Source: CBDUEF01 sp018063485
GTDB taxonomy: Bacteria; Pseudomonadota; Alphaproteobacteria; Rhodobacterales; Rhodobacteraceae
Length of the DNA: 64,000 bases
Assembly (NCBI GenBank): GCA_037045435.1
Contig: JBAOID010000003.1
Span: 1 to 64,000 of the forward strand
Direction of reading: 5' to 3'
Shown: piece after piece, positions 47,562 to 57,656 of the stretch
Position numbering within the stretch: the first letter of the stretch is position 1
Layout of the letters: every line of letters starts with the position of its first letter
Made by a program: the position numbers and the translations under genes
The notes under the pieces: generated by a model
What the model was told of the DNA's origin: nothing
The model's input: the letters and a program-made list of their open reading frames with translations, nothing else
The model's database searches: none

Positions 47562-49685
47562 CAGCCTCCTTCAGACTTGGTGCCGACATTGGCGGCACTT
47601 TCACCGATGTGGCGCTGGACTGCCGGGGCAAGATGCTCTCGACCAAGGTGCTGACGAACTACGCAGCGCCCGAACAGGCCATTCTGGATGGGATAGACGA
47701 GGTTCTGGCGCAGGCCGGGATCGGTTATGGCGATCTTGAGATCGTTATCCATGGTACGACGCTGGCGACCAATGCGCTGATCGAGCGGCGCGGGGCCAAG
47801 ACTGCCTTTGTGACCACCGAAGGCTTTCGTGACGTGATCGAGATGCGGACTGAAAGCCGCTTTGACCAGTATGACCTGAACCTGATCTTGCCGACGCCTC
47901 TGGTGCCGCGCGAAGACCGCTTTACCATTGCGGGCCGCATTGATGCGCAGGGGCGCGAGTTGCTAGCCGCTGGACGAAGCGGCGTTGCACAAACTGGCCG
48001 ACCATATTGCTGCGGGCGGATACGGGGCTGTGGCGATCGGCTTCATCCACTCCTATCTGAACCCCGCGCATGAACAACGCGCGCGCGCGACATTATCGCG
48101 GCAAAAGTCCGACTGCCGATTTCCATTTCTTCGGAAGTCTCGCCGCAGATGCGGGAATTCGAGCGGTTCAACACCGTCTGCGCAAATGCCTATCGTGCAG
48201 TCCGCAGATGGCCGATTACCTGGTTCGCCTGTCAATCCCGGCTAAAGGATATGGGTGCCACCTGTCCGGTTTTCATGATCCATTCGGGTGGCGGTCTGAT
48301 TTCGGTGGAAACCGCCGTTGAATTTCCGGTGCGTCTGGTGGAATCCGGGCCTGCGGGCGGGGCGATCTTTGCCGCCGATGTGGCGCAACGCTTCGGGCTG
48401 CGAAAGGTGGTCAGCTATGACATGGGTGGTACTACCGCCAAGATCTGCCTGATCGAGGATTATTCAGCCCAAGACCGCGCGCACCTTCGAGGTGGCCCGC
48501 ACCTACGCGCTTCTGCCAAAGGGTCCGGGATGCCGATTTCCATGCCGGTGATCGAGATGATCGAGATCGGCGCGGGCGGTGGGTCCATCGCCTGGGTCGA
48601 TGCCATGGGCCGGATTCAGACCGGGCCGGAATCGGCGGGGTCCGAACCTGGTCCGGCCTGCTATCAGCGCGGCGGCGATGCGCCCGGCGATCACCGATGC
48701 CGATCTCGGTCTCGGGCAAGACTCGACCCTGACAATTTCGCAGGCGGCGACCATCACGCTGTCGGCTGGACGAAGGCCCGGAAGGCAATCACGCCGTGAG
48801 GTTGGCGCAAGACTCGGGCTTGCGCCGCAGACCGCCGCGTTCGGCATCTGCGAGGTGGTCGACGAAAACATGGCCAACGCCGCGCGGGTCCATGCGGTGG
48901 AAAACGGCAAGGACATCTCGGACAACCTCGATGATCGCCTTTGGCGGCGGCGGCGCCGCTGCATGCGGCGCGGCTGTGCGAGAAGCTGGGCATTCGACCA
49001 ATGCCTGATCCCGCCAGGCGCGGGCGTCGGGTCGGCCATCGGGTTCCTGCAAGGCACCCTTCGGCTATGAAGCCGCTGGCATCGCGCTATCATCGCGGCT
49101 GTCAAGTTTCGATGCCGATGCCGCGATGAACCGGTTGCTGCGGCTGATCTGAAGGTTACGGCTGTAGCGGTTTCGTGCGGCGCGGGAACCGCTGGCACGA
49201 TCCTGATCGAGCGCACGGCCTTTATGCGCTATCGCGGGCAGGGCTGGGAGATTCCGGTGCCGCTGCCGGTCCGGCCCTTCGACGCGACGGATGCCGATGC
49301 TGATCCGTGCGCGCTTCTATTGACGCCTATACCCGGTTTTTCGGGCGGGCCATCGACGGGCTTTCAGGCCTTGAAATCGAGATCGTGACGATTGTCCGTC
49401 AAAGCCTCGGACAAGCGCGGCCGCACCAGAACCGGCAACCTTGACCCTTGGCAGTCGCAGCCGTAACCGCTGGGCAGTCGCGCAATGTGTTCGACCCTTC
49501 TTCGACGCGGCAGTTCCGTCGAACCGGCATCATTGCCCGTGAAAGCCTGACCACCGGCGACGCGTGTTGCAGGCCCTGCGGTGGTGGTTGAACGCGAAAC
49601 CGCGACTGTGGTCACTGCCCCTTTTGACGTCGTGATGCAATCCGACGGTTCGCTGCTGCTTGTGCGCAAGGAGATCGCCCGATGA
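47558..49685 (+). CDS. Hydantoinase/oxoprolinase subunit A (HyuA-like; many frameshifts)
   Basis: Starts FRLGADIGGTFTDVALDCRG, with LEIVIHGTTLATNALIERRGAKTAFVTTEGFRD, the ATP-binding start of HyuA. Shifted frames give AIGFIHSYLNPAHEQRAR, GLISVETAVEFPVRLVESGPAGG, VSYDMGGTTAKICLI, IEIGAGGGSIAWVDAMG, GPESAGSEPGPACYQRGG, GAGVGSAIGF and the end VVTAPFDVVMQSDGSLLLV. At least seven indels. About 700 residues if restored, the usual size. ATP-dependent hydrolase subunit acting with the next gene on a cyclic amide or related bond. Ends with an ATGA overlap. Confidence 0.86.
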
Positions 49686-51304
49686 CTGACCAGACCCAGG
49701 AAATCCACATGCAGGTGATGTGGAACCGCTTGATTTCGGTGGTGGAAGAACAGGCGATGACATTGTTGCGCACGGCGTTTTCCACTTCGGTGCGCGAAGC
49801 AGGCGATTTGTCTGCGGGTGTTTTTGATCCACAAGGCCGGATGTTGGCGCAGGCTGTGACCGGCACGCCAGGCCATGTGAACACCATGGCCGAAGCGGTG
49901 CTGCATTTCATCACCGAGATCGGCCGTGAGAACATGTTTCCCGGTGACACCTATGTGACCAACGACCCATGGAAGGGCACGGGCCATCTGCACGACATCA
50001 CCATGGTTTCCCCCAGCTTCCTCGGAGAACGGTTGGTGGGGTTCTTTGCCTGCACCGCGCATGTGGTGGATGTGGGCGGGCGCGGCTTTGGGGCGGATGG
50101 CAAGTCGGTATATGAAGAGGGTATCCAGATCCCGATCATGAAATTTGCGGAACGGGGCGCGGTGAACGCCGATCTGTTGCGCATCCTGCGCGCCAACGTG
50201 CGCGAGACCAATCAGGTGATAGGCGACTTCTACTCCCTCGCGGCCTGTAACGATGTGGGTCACAATCGCCTGATCGCCATGATGAAGGAAATCGGGCTGG
50301 AATCGCTGGATGATCTGGGCAAATTCATCTTTTTGCGAACGCGGACGGCTGTGCTGGAGCGAATCGCCGCGCTGCCGCGCGGATCCTGGACCAACCAGAT
50401 GGTCACGGATGGCTATGATCAGCCGGTGACCCTGTGCGCGACGGTTGAAACCCGCGACCGCACGGTGAATGTGGACTTTGGCGGCACGGATGGCGTCAGC
50501 CGCTGGGGCATCAATGTGCCGATCATCTATACCAAGGCCTATGCCTGCTACGCGTTGAAATGCGTGGTGGCACCCGATATCCCGAACAACTGGGCTTCGC
50601 TGGAACCGTTCACGGTTTCGTCGCCTGAAAACATCCTGAACGCACCGCGCCCGGCCCCGGTAAGCCTGCGCCACGTCTTTGGCCATATGGTCCCTGATCT
50701 GGTCCTGGGCGCTCTGGCGCAGGCCTTGCCAGGGCGCATCCTGGCCGAAGGCTCGGGGGCGTTGTGGAACATCCACATGTCGGTACGTCCCGTCGCTGGC
50801 GGCAAAGGCGGCCGCGCCGAGATCTTGATGTTCAACTCGGGCGGCATGGGCGCGCGGCCTGCATTGGACGGGTTGAACTCTACCGCTTTTCCCTCGGGCG
50901 TGATGACGATGCCGATCGAGGCAACCGAACACACCGGCCCAGTGGTGATCTGGCGCAAGGAACTTCGCCCGGATTCGGCCGGAGACGGCCAGTTTCGCGG
51001 CGGCCTTGGCCAGATCATCGAGATCGAACCCGCCTCTGGCCATGAATTTGACTTTTCAGCGATGTTTGACCGCATCGGCCACGCCCCGCGCGGGCGCAAT
51101 GGTGGCCTGCCGGGCGCGACGGGTTCGGCGATGCTGGATGACGGAACCCAGTTGAATCCGAAGGGTTGGCAACATGTGCCGAGCGGACAGCGGCTGGTAC
51201 TTAACCTGCCGGGCGGCGGGGGCTATGGTGATCCGGCATTGCGCGAACCATCGGCTCGCGCGAATGATGTGGTCAAAGGCTATGTAAGTGGAGACAAGAA
51301 ATGA
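49682..51304 (+). CDS. Hydantoinase/oxoprolinase subunit B (HyuB-like)
   Basis: 540 residues, intact. EIHMQVMWNRLISVVEEQAM, LLRTAFSTSVREAGDLSAGVFDP, GDTYVTNDPWKGTGHLHDITM, FFACTAHVVDVGGRGFG and the terminal LNLPGGGGYGDPALRE are the family's conserved blocks. Works with HyuA. Such pairs act on N-methylhydantoin, 5-oxoproline or, in carboxylase relatives, acetone or acetophenone; the substrate here is unknown. Confidence 0.92.
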   Translation: MTDQTQEIHMQVMWNRLISVVEEQAMTLLRTAFSTSVREAGDLSAGVFDPQGRMLAQAVTGTPGHVNTMAEAVLHFITEIGRENMFPGDTYVTNDPWKGTGHLHDITMVSPSFLGERLVGFFACTAHVVDVGGRGFGADGKSVYEEGIQIPIMKFAERGAVNADLLRILRANVRETNQVIGDFYSLAACNDVGHNRLIAMMKEIGLESLDDLGKFIFLRTRTAVLERIAALPRGSWTNQMVTDGYDQPVTLCATVETRDRTVNVDFGGTDGVSRWGINVPIIYTKAYACYALKCVVAPDIPNNWASLEPFTVSSPENILNAPRPAPVSLRHVFGHMVPDLVLGALAQALPGRILAEGSGALWNIHMSVRPVAGGKGGRAEILMFNSGGMGARPALDGLNSTAFPSGVMTMPIEATEHTGPVVIWRKELRPDSAGDGQFRGGLGQIIEIEPASGHEFDFSAMFDRIGHAPRGRNGGLPGATGSAMLDDGTQLNPKGWQHVPSGQRLVLNLPGGGGYGDPALREPSARANDVVKGYVSGDKK

Positions 51305-52512
51305 GCTATGTCGCAAACCGCCTTGCTGCGGTGAAACCATCGGCCTCGATGGCCGCCTCGATGGCGGCAAAGGCTTTGCGCGCGACTGGGGTTGATGTGA
51401 TCGACCTGGGGCTTGGCGAGCCCGATTTCCCGACCCCCGCTCATGTGGCCGAGGCGGCCTATGCGGCGGCCATACGGGGCGAAACGCTTTACACGGCCGC
51501 TGCCGGGACACCGGCGCTGCGGGCCGCAGTGGCAGAAAAGTTCCGGCGTGAAAACGGACTGGATTACGGTGCCGATGACATCGCGGTGGCGAACGGTGCC
51601 AAGCAGATCATCTTCAACGCGTTGGCGGCGACATTGAATGATGGCGACGAGGCAATCCTGCCCGCGCCCTATTTCGTGTCCTACCCCGAGATGGTCAAGC
51701 TGCTGGGCGGCGTTCCGGTGATGCCAGTCTGTCGGGCTGATCAAGGATTCCGGTTGACGCCCGCCGTGCTGGAAGCTGCGATCACGCCGCAGACAAAGTG
51801 GCTGTTTCTCAACATGCCGGGCAACCCCTCTGGCGCTGTTTATTCGCTGGCGGAGTTGCAGGCGCTGGGGGCTGTTCTGGCAAAACACCCGCAGGTTTTG
51901 ATCCTGTCGGACGAAATCTATGAACACATCATCTTTGACAGGCGGGTATTCGTGTCCTTTGCCAAGGCTTGCCCCGATCTGAAGGAGCGCACCCTGACAG
52001 TGAACGGTGTGGCCAAGGCCTACGCAATGACCGGTTGGCGGGTAGGCTATGCGGCAGGTCCGGCGATGCTTTTGAAGGCCATGAACACGGTGCAGAGTTA
52101 GTCTGTCACCTCGGTCGCGGCACCGATGCAGGCGGCGGCGCTGGCGGCTTTGAGCGGACCGCAAGACTGCATCGCGCAGTTTCGCGAGGCGTTTCAGCGT
52201 CGCCGCGATCTGGTGGTGGCGGGCATCGCCAAAGTGCCCGGCCTGACCCTGCCACCACCCGAGGGCGCATTTTACGCGTTTATCGGCTGTGCGGGTCTGA
52301 TCGGCAAACGCACGCCAAAGGGCGAGGTTCTGACCGATGATGTGGCGGTGTCGAACTACATTCTGGCCGAGGGGCATGTGTCCTCCGTGCCAGGTTCGGC
52401 CTATGGTCTGTCGCCTTTCTTCCGCATCTCGACCGCCACTTCTGACGCCGTGTTGAGTGAGGCCATCGCCCGCATCGCCCGCGCCGTCGCAGCGCTTTCG
52501 GAGGCCAAATGA
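51301..52512 (+). CDS. Class I/II aminotransferase with an in-frame amber codon
   Basis: AspC-like fold I aminotransferase: VIDLGLGEPDFPTPAHV, GAKQIIFNALAATL, FLNMPGNPSGAVYS, LILSDEIYEHIIFD, and VNGVAKAYAMTGWRVGYAAG with the PLP Lys. TAG at 52,099-52,101 interrupts the frame at VQS-stop-SVTSVAAP, where the family has QSQS; a C-to-T change of CAG would explain it. The frame continues unchanged to 52,512 through EGAFYAFIG and PGSAYGLSPFFRIS. Overlaps hyuB and the next gene by four bases each. Confidence 0.87.
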
Positions 52513-53331
52513 CCCCCCGCTACGACACGATCCTGATCACCGGAGCCGCCGGCCGCCTGGGCACCGAACTGCGCCGGGGGCTGGCACCCTTGGCGCGCAA
52601 ACTGCGACTGGCGGGCCGCTCGGTCATCCCCGACCTTGCTGCCAACGAAGAATCGGTTGCCTTCGATCTCGCCGATGAGGCGGCGGTGCTCGAGGCCGCC
52701 AAAGGGGTGGATGCCATCGTTCACTTCGGCGGTGCGCCGATGGAGCGGCCCTGGGAGGAGATCTTGAACTCCAACATACGCGGCAGCTATCACATCTATG
52801 AGGCCGCCCGAAAGAACGGCGTGAAACGGGTTGTCTATGCCAGTTCGGTCCACGCCATCGGCTTTCACCGGCTGGAGGACCATATCGATACCAATGCGCC
52901 GCATCGCCCAGACGGGCTTTATGGCCTGTCGAAGTGCTTTGTCGAGGATCTGGGGCGTCTTTACTGGGACAAGTTTGGCATCGAAACCGTGGCTTTGCGC
53001 ATTTTCTCGTCTTTTCCAGAACCCGCCGACCGGCGCATGTTGTGGTCCTGGCTGTCGTTCGCGGACTGTAACCGCCTGACAGCAGCCGCGCTGACGGCGC
53101 CGCGCGTGGGTTTTACCGTGTCTTTCGGCATTTCGGACAACGCGGTCAAGAGCAGTCGACAATCGGCTTGCCGGCCATCTGGGCTATCGCCCGCAAGACA
53201 ACACTGAGGCTTTCCGTGCCGCCGTCGAGGCGTGCACGCCAGTACCCGACCCCAAAGCCCCTGCGGTGCAACATCTTGGGGGCTGGTTTGTCGATCAGGG
53301 CCACCCGGATGATGCGCCCGACAAGGTGTGA
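52509..53331 (+). CDS. udh: NAD-dependent epimerase/dehydratase family, uronate-dehydrogenase-like (one frameshift)
   Basis: ILITGAAGRLGTELRRGL (Rossmann), NSNIRGSYHIYEAARKNGVKR, VVYASSVHAIGFHRLED, PDGLYGLSKCFVEDLGRLYW (YxxxK) and SSFPEPADRRMLWSWLSFAD are the pattern of uronate dehydrogenases. After a shift near 53,140-53,160 the C-terminus reads LGYRPQDNTEAFRAAVEAC and ends at 53,331. About 273 residues, the Udh size. Would oxidise a hexuronate or similar C1 aldose to an aldarolactone with NAD. Confidence 0.82.
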
Positions 53332-53457
53332 AGCCAAGGCTGTATCCATGGATGGCAGGGCCCCTGACAGGCTCTGCCATCACTCATTTTGTGGGGCATG
53401 GATTTTGAGCGGGTCTGGGCCTGCCTGGTGCCACTCTGCCGGGTCGCCCGGTCAGAT

Positions 53458-54669
53458 CACTGCGTCTTCCATAAAGGGCCGATTGGCCGGAATGCGCTCA
53501 TAGGCGAAGGGTGACAGATCAAGCGTCTGGAATGTGCCATGGCAGATCAGTTCGGCGACGCCGCGCCCCACGGCAGGCGATTGCTGAAGTCCGTGGCCGG
53601 AAAAGCCGTTGGCAAACATGAAGTTGGTAACTTCGGGGTGGAAACCAACAATCCCGTTGTGATCAAGCATGTTGTATTCGTAATGCCCGGTCCAGGCACT
53701 TTGCACCTTCAGCGCGTCAAAGGCGGGAATGCGATGCCAGAGCGCGGGCCAGATCGCTTCTTCGAACTCCTCATGGCGCGGAGCGAAATCGTCGTAATCT
53801 GCGGGGCCATTGTCGCCGGGTGTGTTGCCGGTCAGGAACAGTGGCCCCTCGGGCCGCACAAAAGTGCCGGAAAGGTCGATCACGTTCGGCATCCGCCCCG
53901 CAATCGGTGTCGCGCTGGAAAACACGAAGCTGTAGCGCTTGAAAGGCGCGACCGGGATCGACAAGCCCGCCATGGCGCTGACCTGCTGGGCACGCGGCCC
54001 TGCCGCATTCACCACGGTTCCACAGGCAATGACCTCGCCCGTTGAAAGCGTGACCGAGGTGGCGCGCCTACCGGCAACAGTGATCCCGGTCACGGCGTTG
54101 TCGATGTATTCTACACCCCTTGCTCGCGCCGCACGGCGAAACCCCATCAAGAGGCCCATCGAATCGAACCAGCCCTCGGCCTGACTGCCCCAGGATCCGC
54201 CGCCCAGATCATCGACATTCAGCCAGGGAAACCGGGATTTCAGCGCACCCGGATCGAGCCATAGGGTATGCGCGCCAAGGCCTCGCTGCATCTCGACCCG
54301 CGCCCGCGCCGCATCCACACCCTCAGGCGAGGTGCAATAAAGATAGCCGTATTCCTTGAACCCGAGGTCCGGTGCGGGTTCGCCCGGAAAAAACGGCGCC
54401 ATCCGTTCGGCGAAACTGCGGATAAGTTCGACGCCGAATTGGCTGATCTTGACGTTGATCGGGTTTGAATACTGCTGTCTGATGGCACTGGTCGACAGGG
54501 CAGTGGACGAGAACTCATAGCTGGAATCCCGTTCGACCACCAGAACCGACTGCCCGCTCTGCCGCTGTTCGGTCAGCCAATAGGCAATCGACGACCCGAT
54601 TACCGCGCCGCCAATGATGATGATGTCATATGATGTGCGGGCCGGGGCGACATAGGCGGGAGCGGGCAT
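53458..54669 (-). CDS. FAD-dependent DAO-family oxidoreductase
   Basis: 404 residues, intact, on the opposite strand to its neighbours. FAD-binding YDIIIIGGAVIGSSIAYWL, LVVERDSSYEFSSTALST, SQAEGWFDSMGLLMGF, VVNAAGPRAQQVSAMAG and the C-terminal FANGFSGHGLQQSPAVGRGVAEL. Resembles sarcosine oxidase/FOXRED1-type amine oxidases. Predicted to oxidise a secondary or primary amine to an imine, which RidA nearby could hydrolyse. Starts 91 bases from the divergent aroE-like gene with an operator-like motif between. Confidence 0.88.
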
Positions 54670-54683
54670 GGCGATCTCATCTG

Positions 54684-54710
54684 GTTATATGTTGTGTGTT
54701 GTATGATGAC
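54684..54710. promoter_or_regulatory. Candidate GntR-type operator in a divergent promoter region
   Basis: GTTATATGTTG...TTGTATGATGAC between the FAD-oxidoreductase and AroE-like genes. TGTATGATGAC (54,700-54,710) matches TGTATGACGAC at 43,489-43,499, and both are preceded by GTTATAYG. Confidence 0.5.
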
Positions 54711-54759
54711 TTAAAAGATGCTAAAGGCAAGAACAATTCAAGCCGACGGAGTTGAAAAC

Positions 54760-55572
54760 ATGCGTGGAAGCGGTAAGGCGGATGTCTTTGCCATGCTGGC
54801 ACATCCCGTCGGTCATGCCAAAAGCCCCGGCATGTTCAACGCGTTGTTCGAGGATCGCGGTCTGGACAGTCTGATGGTTCCGATGACCTGCCTGCCAGAA
54901 GCGTTTGATCAGCTTTGGGCGGGGTTGACGGCAATGTCGAACCTGCGCGGGGTGATCGTGTCGATTCCGTTCAAAGCCAAGGTGTTGGAAAAGGCCAAAA
55001 CCGCCCATCCTCGCGCCGCAAGGGTTGGGGCGGCGAATGTTGTGCGACGCCTGCAATCAGGCGGGTGGGAGGCAGACAATTTCGACGGTCTGGGTTTTTT
55101 GCTGGGCATGAAGGCGGCGGGACATCAGATCGCGGGAAAACGCGTGCTTCAGGTCGGTGCTGGTGGTGGCGGTTCGTCGATTGCCTATTGTCTGGCCGAA
55201 GCGGGCGCACTCGAACTGACCCTTGCCGATATCGACACGGTTCGGGTTGCGGCACTCGCCAAAGGTGTTCAGGCGGCCTTCCCTTCGTGCAAGGTGCGGG
55301 TGGGGCCCGCTGATCCGGGCGGCATGGAACTGGTGGTCAATGCAACCCCTGTCGGCATGAGGCCGGACGACCCTCTGCCTTTGCCCGTTGATCGGCTGAC
55401 AGCCGCGATGACGGTGGCGGATATCATCATGGAGCCGCGCGAAACGCGGCTTCTGGCCGAAGCGCGCCGCCGTGGATGCACGGTGCAACCCGGTCAACCG
55501 ATGATGGATTGCCAAATGCAGGCCATGGCGGAATTCTTCGATGTGGGAAGGAACCATCGCAATGTCGGGTGA
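54760..55572 (+). CDS. Shikimate/quinate dehydrogenase-like oxidoreductase
   Basis: Start taken at 54,760 (MRGSGKADVFAMLAHPVGHAKSPGMF), preceded by gacggag; the frame is open from 54,718. Catalytic Lys in VIVSIPFKAKVL and Asp in NFDGLGFLLGMK, NAD(P) loop VLQVGAGGGGSSIAYCLAE, and LVVNATPVGMRPDDPLP follow AroE/YdiB. About 270 residues. In a catabolic cluster it is more likely a quinate-type or substrate-specific dehydrogenase than the biosynthetic AroE. Overlaps the next SDR by 11 bases. Confidence 0.87.
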   Translation: MRGSGKADVFAMLAHPVGHAKSPGMFNALFEDRGLDSLMVPMTCLPEAFDQLWAGLTAMSNLRGVIVSIPFKAKVLEKAKTAHPRAARVGAANVVRRLQSGGWEADNFDGLGFLLGMKAAGHQIAGKRVLQVGAGGGGSSIAYCLAEAGALELTLADIDTVRVAALAKGVQAAFPSCKVRVGPADPGGMELVVNATPVGMRPDDPLPLPVDRLTAAMTVADIIMEPRETRLLAEARRRGCTVQPGQPMMDCQMQAMAEFFDVGRNHRNVG

Positions 55573-56362
55573 ACCGCTTGCGCTCATCATCGGTGGCACC
55601 TCCGGTATCGGCCGGGCTATCGCTCTGCGTTTCGCCGCCGAGGGAATGCGTCTCCTCATTGCGGGCCGCAACATCGAGCGCGGCCAGACGGTTGCCACAG
55701 CCTGCCGTGCCGCCGGTGCCCCGGTGGCCACTTTCCTTGCCGTCGATGTGGGCGACCCCGACTCGGTTATTGCTCTGGGTGTCGCGGTGCGGGAGAATCA
55801 TGGTGTGCCCGATATCCTGGTCAATTGCGCGGGGATATTGCAAAGTGGCAAGCGCGTCCTGGATCAGCCGCTGGAGGAAGACGAGCGGCTCTGGCGCATC
55901 AATTATCGCGGCACATTGCTGGGCGCGCAGGTCTTTGGCCGGATGATGGCCGAGGCCGGGCGAGGTGCGATCCTGAACCTGGGGTCATTGGCGTCTTTCG
56001 CGCCATTGTCGCTGCCCGCCTACACGCCCAGCAAGCGGGCTGTGCTGGCCTTGACCGAGATACTGGCGAGCGAACTTGGCCCCAAAGGGGTCCGTGTCAA
56101 CGCTGTTGCACCTGGATACACTCTGTCCGACGGGCTGAAGGGCAAGATCGCGGCAGGTGAACGCAACCCGCAGGCGATTTTGGCAACCACCGCGCTGCGG
56201 AAATTCGTGCAACCCGAAGACGTCGCCGAGGCCGCCCTGTTCCTGTGTTCGGATCGTGCGGCCAGCATCACCGGCGTGACGCTGGCGGTAGATGCCGGCT
56301 GGCTGGTTCAAGCCCCTCACGCGCAATACCAACTTGGCAACCCCATCAGAGATCGAGAGTAA
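55562..56362 (+). CDS. Short-chain dehydrogenase/reductase
   Basis: 266 residues from ATG 55,562 (ggaagg Shine-Dalgarno). LALIIGGTSGIGRAIALRFAAEG, DILVNCAGILQSGK, LNLGSLASFAPL and YTPSKRAVLALTE (Tyr-x3-Lys), then VAPGYTLSDGLKGKI and SITGVTLAVDAGW. Glucose-dehydrogenase-like SDR. One base separates its stop from the RidA start, so the two are likely coupled. Confidence 0.9.
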   Translation: MSGEPLALIIGGTSGIGRAIALRFAAEGMRLLIAGRNIERGQTVATACRAAGAPVATFLAVDVGDPDSVIALGVAVRENHGVPDILVNCAGILQSGKRVLDQPLEEDERLWRINYRGTLLGAQVFGRMMAEAGRGAILNLGSLASFAPLSLPAYTPSKRAVLALTEILASELGPKGVRVNAVAPGYTLSDGLKGKIAAGERNPQAILATTALRKFVQPEDVAEAALFLCSDRAASITGVTLAVDAGWLVQAPHAQYQLGNPIRDRE

Positions 56363-56363
56363 A

Positions 56364-56711
56364 TTGGCAGATATTCAAAGACTTGACTTCGATACCCGTG
56401 TTCATCATGGCGTGGTCCATAACGGCACCGTCTATCTGACCGGGCAGGTCGGCACCCCCGGACTGAGTGCCGGGGATCAGATGCAAGAAGTGCTGGACAA
56501 GATCGACACCCTGCTTGCCAAGGCAGGCTCCAGCCGGGACAATATCTTGCATGTTCAGATGTGGCTGGATGACATCCGCGATTTCGACGCGGTGAACAAG
56601 GTCTGGGATGCATGGATCACGCCTGCCCACGCTCCTGCAAGATCAAGTGGTGAAGGGCGGATGACCAAAGCTGGCATGTTGGTGGAGTTGATCGTTACCG
56701 CTGCCATCTGA
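56364..56711 (+). CDS. RidA-family enamine/imine deaminase-like protein
   Basis: TTG start at 56,364 (LADIQRLDFDTRVHHGVVHNG) one base after the SDR stop. VYLTGQVGTPGLSAGDQMQEVL, LHVQMWLDDIRDF and the substrate-binding Arg in HAPARSSGEGRM are present. About 115 residues, the family size. RidA proteins hydrolyse reactive imines or enamines made by PLP or FAD enzymes; the neighbouring FAD oxidase and aminotransferase supply such intermediates. Confidence 0.9.
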   Translation: MADIQRLDFDTRVHHGVVHNGTVYLTGQVGTPGLSAGDQMQEVLDKIDTLLAKAGSSRDNILHVQMWLDDIRDFDAVNKVWDAWITPAHAPARSSGEGRMTKAGMLVELIVTAAI

Positions 56712-56743
56712 TAAGGCTGCACAACCCTGATCCAAGGTGGCTG

Positions 56744-57469
56744 ATGAAGCGCAAATCCCTGTCTACCGTGGTTTTCGAAGATCTGCTGGAGCAAATCCGC
56801 TCTGGCAGACTTAGTCCGGGTGCGCAATTGCCTGTCGAAACGGAACTTTGCGAGGCTTTCAATGTCAGCCGCACCGTTGTGCGTGAGGCTATCGCACGGC
56901 TGCGGTCGGAAGGATTGGTGATTCCGCGTCAAGGCAAAGGCGTATTTGTCAGTGAGGCGCCGCTCAGCAGTTTCACCATTCCCGACCAGGATCTGAATGC
57001 CTTGCCGCAAACTTTGGCTTTGCTGGAGCTTCGCCTTGGCGTCGAGATCGAAGCGGCCGGGCTTTGCGCCCAGCGATGCACCGAGGCCGAGGCCGAGGCA
57101 ATTCGCGTTGAAATGGAGCGCGTGGATGCAAGCCATCCCGACCCGGCATCAACCCGCGTTCATTACGATTACGACTTTCATTTGCTGATTGCGCGCGGCG
57201 CGCATAACCCGCAGATTCTTGATTTTCTTACCTATCTCAGCGCCATTCTCAGCCCTCGCCTTCAACTTGGTTATGTTCTGCTGCCGTCTTTGAAAGACGA
57301 GTATTTCAACCGCATCCATGAAGAGCATCACGCCATTGTGGTGGCAATCGAGCATCGCAATGCGGACGAAGCGCGCAAAGCAATGCGCACTCATCTCTTC
57401 AACAGCCTAGAGCGGCTTCGGGCATTGGGCCGCACAACCGGGACAATGAGCGCCTCAAAAGGGGCCTGA
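56744..57469 (+). CDS. GntR-family regulator, FadR subfamily (FCD domain)
   Basis: 241 residues, intact. wHTH VFEDLLEQIRSGRLSPGAQL, ELCEAFNVSRTVVREAIARLRSEGLV and RQGKGVFVSE. FCD ligand domain with the metal His/Asp residues: ELRLGVEIEAAGLCAQR, DYDFHLLIARGAHN and EEHHAIVVAIEHRNADEARKAMRTH. FadR-type regulators sense small organic acids. Likely regulator of locus B through the TGTATGAYGAC sites. Confidence 0.93.
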   Translation: MKRKSLSTVVFEDLLEQIRSGRLSPGAQLPVETELCEAFNVSRTVVREAIARLRSEGLVIPRQGKGVFVSEAPLSSFTIPDQDLNALPQTLALLELRLGVEIEAAGLCAQRCTEAEAEAIRVEMERVDASHPDPASTRVHYDYDFHLLIARGAHNPQILDFLTYLSAILSPRLQLGYVLLPSLKDEYFNRIHEEHHAIVVAIEHRNADEARKAMRTHLFNSLERLRALGRTTGTMSASKGA

Positions 57470-57656
57470 CCGGGCCTTGGCCGCGCAACTTCAAACGATT
57501 GCCAGCCCTGCCGCGTTCCTGGCGCGACAACAGCGCATCTGTGATCTCTGCGCATGCCCTGCCTATTCGAAAGCTGCGCTTTTCTGTTTCAGACGTTTCT
57601 TCCTTTTGTCCGACGACCCATGGCGACATCCTGACCCTATCCATTTGGGAGGTTTC

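Noticed and set aside
53458..54669. Glycerol-3-phosphate dehydrogenase or GlpO
   Set aside because: The C-terminal pattern (NGFSGHGLQQSPAVG) fits amine/sarcosine oxidase-like DAO proteins better.
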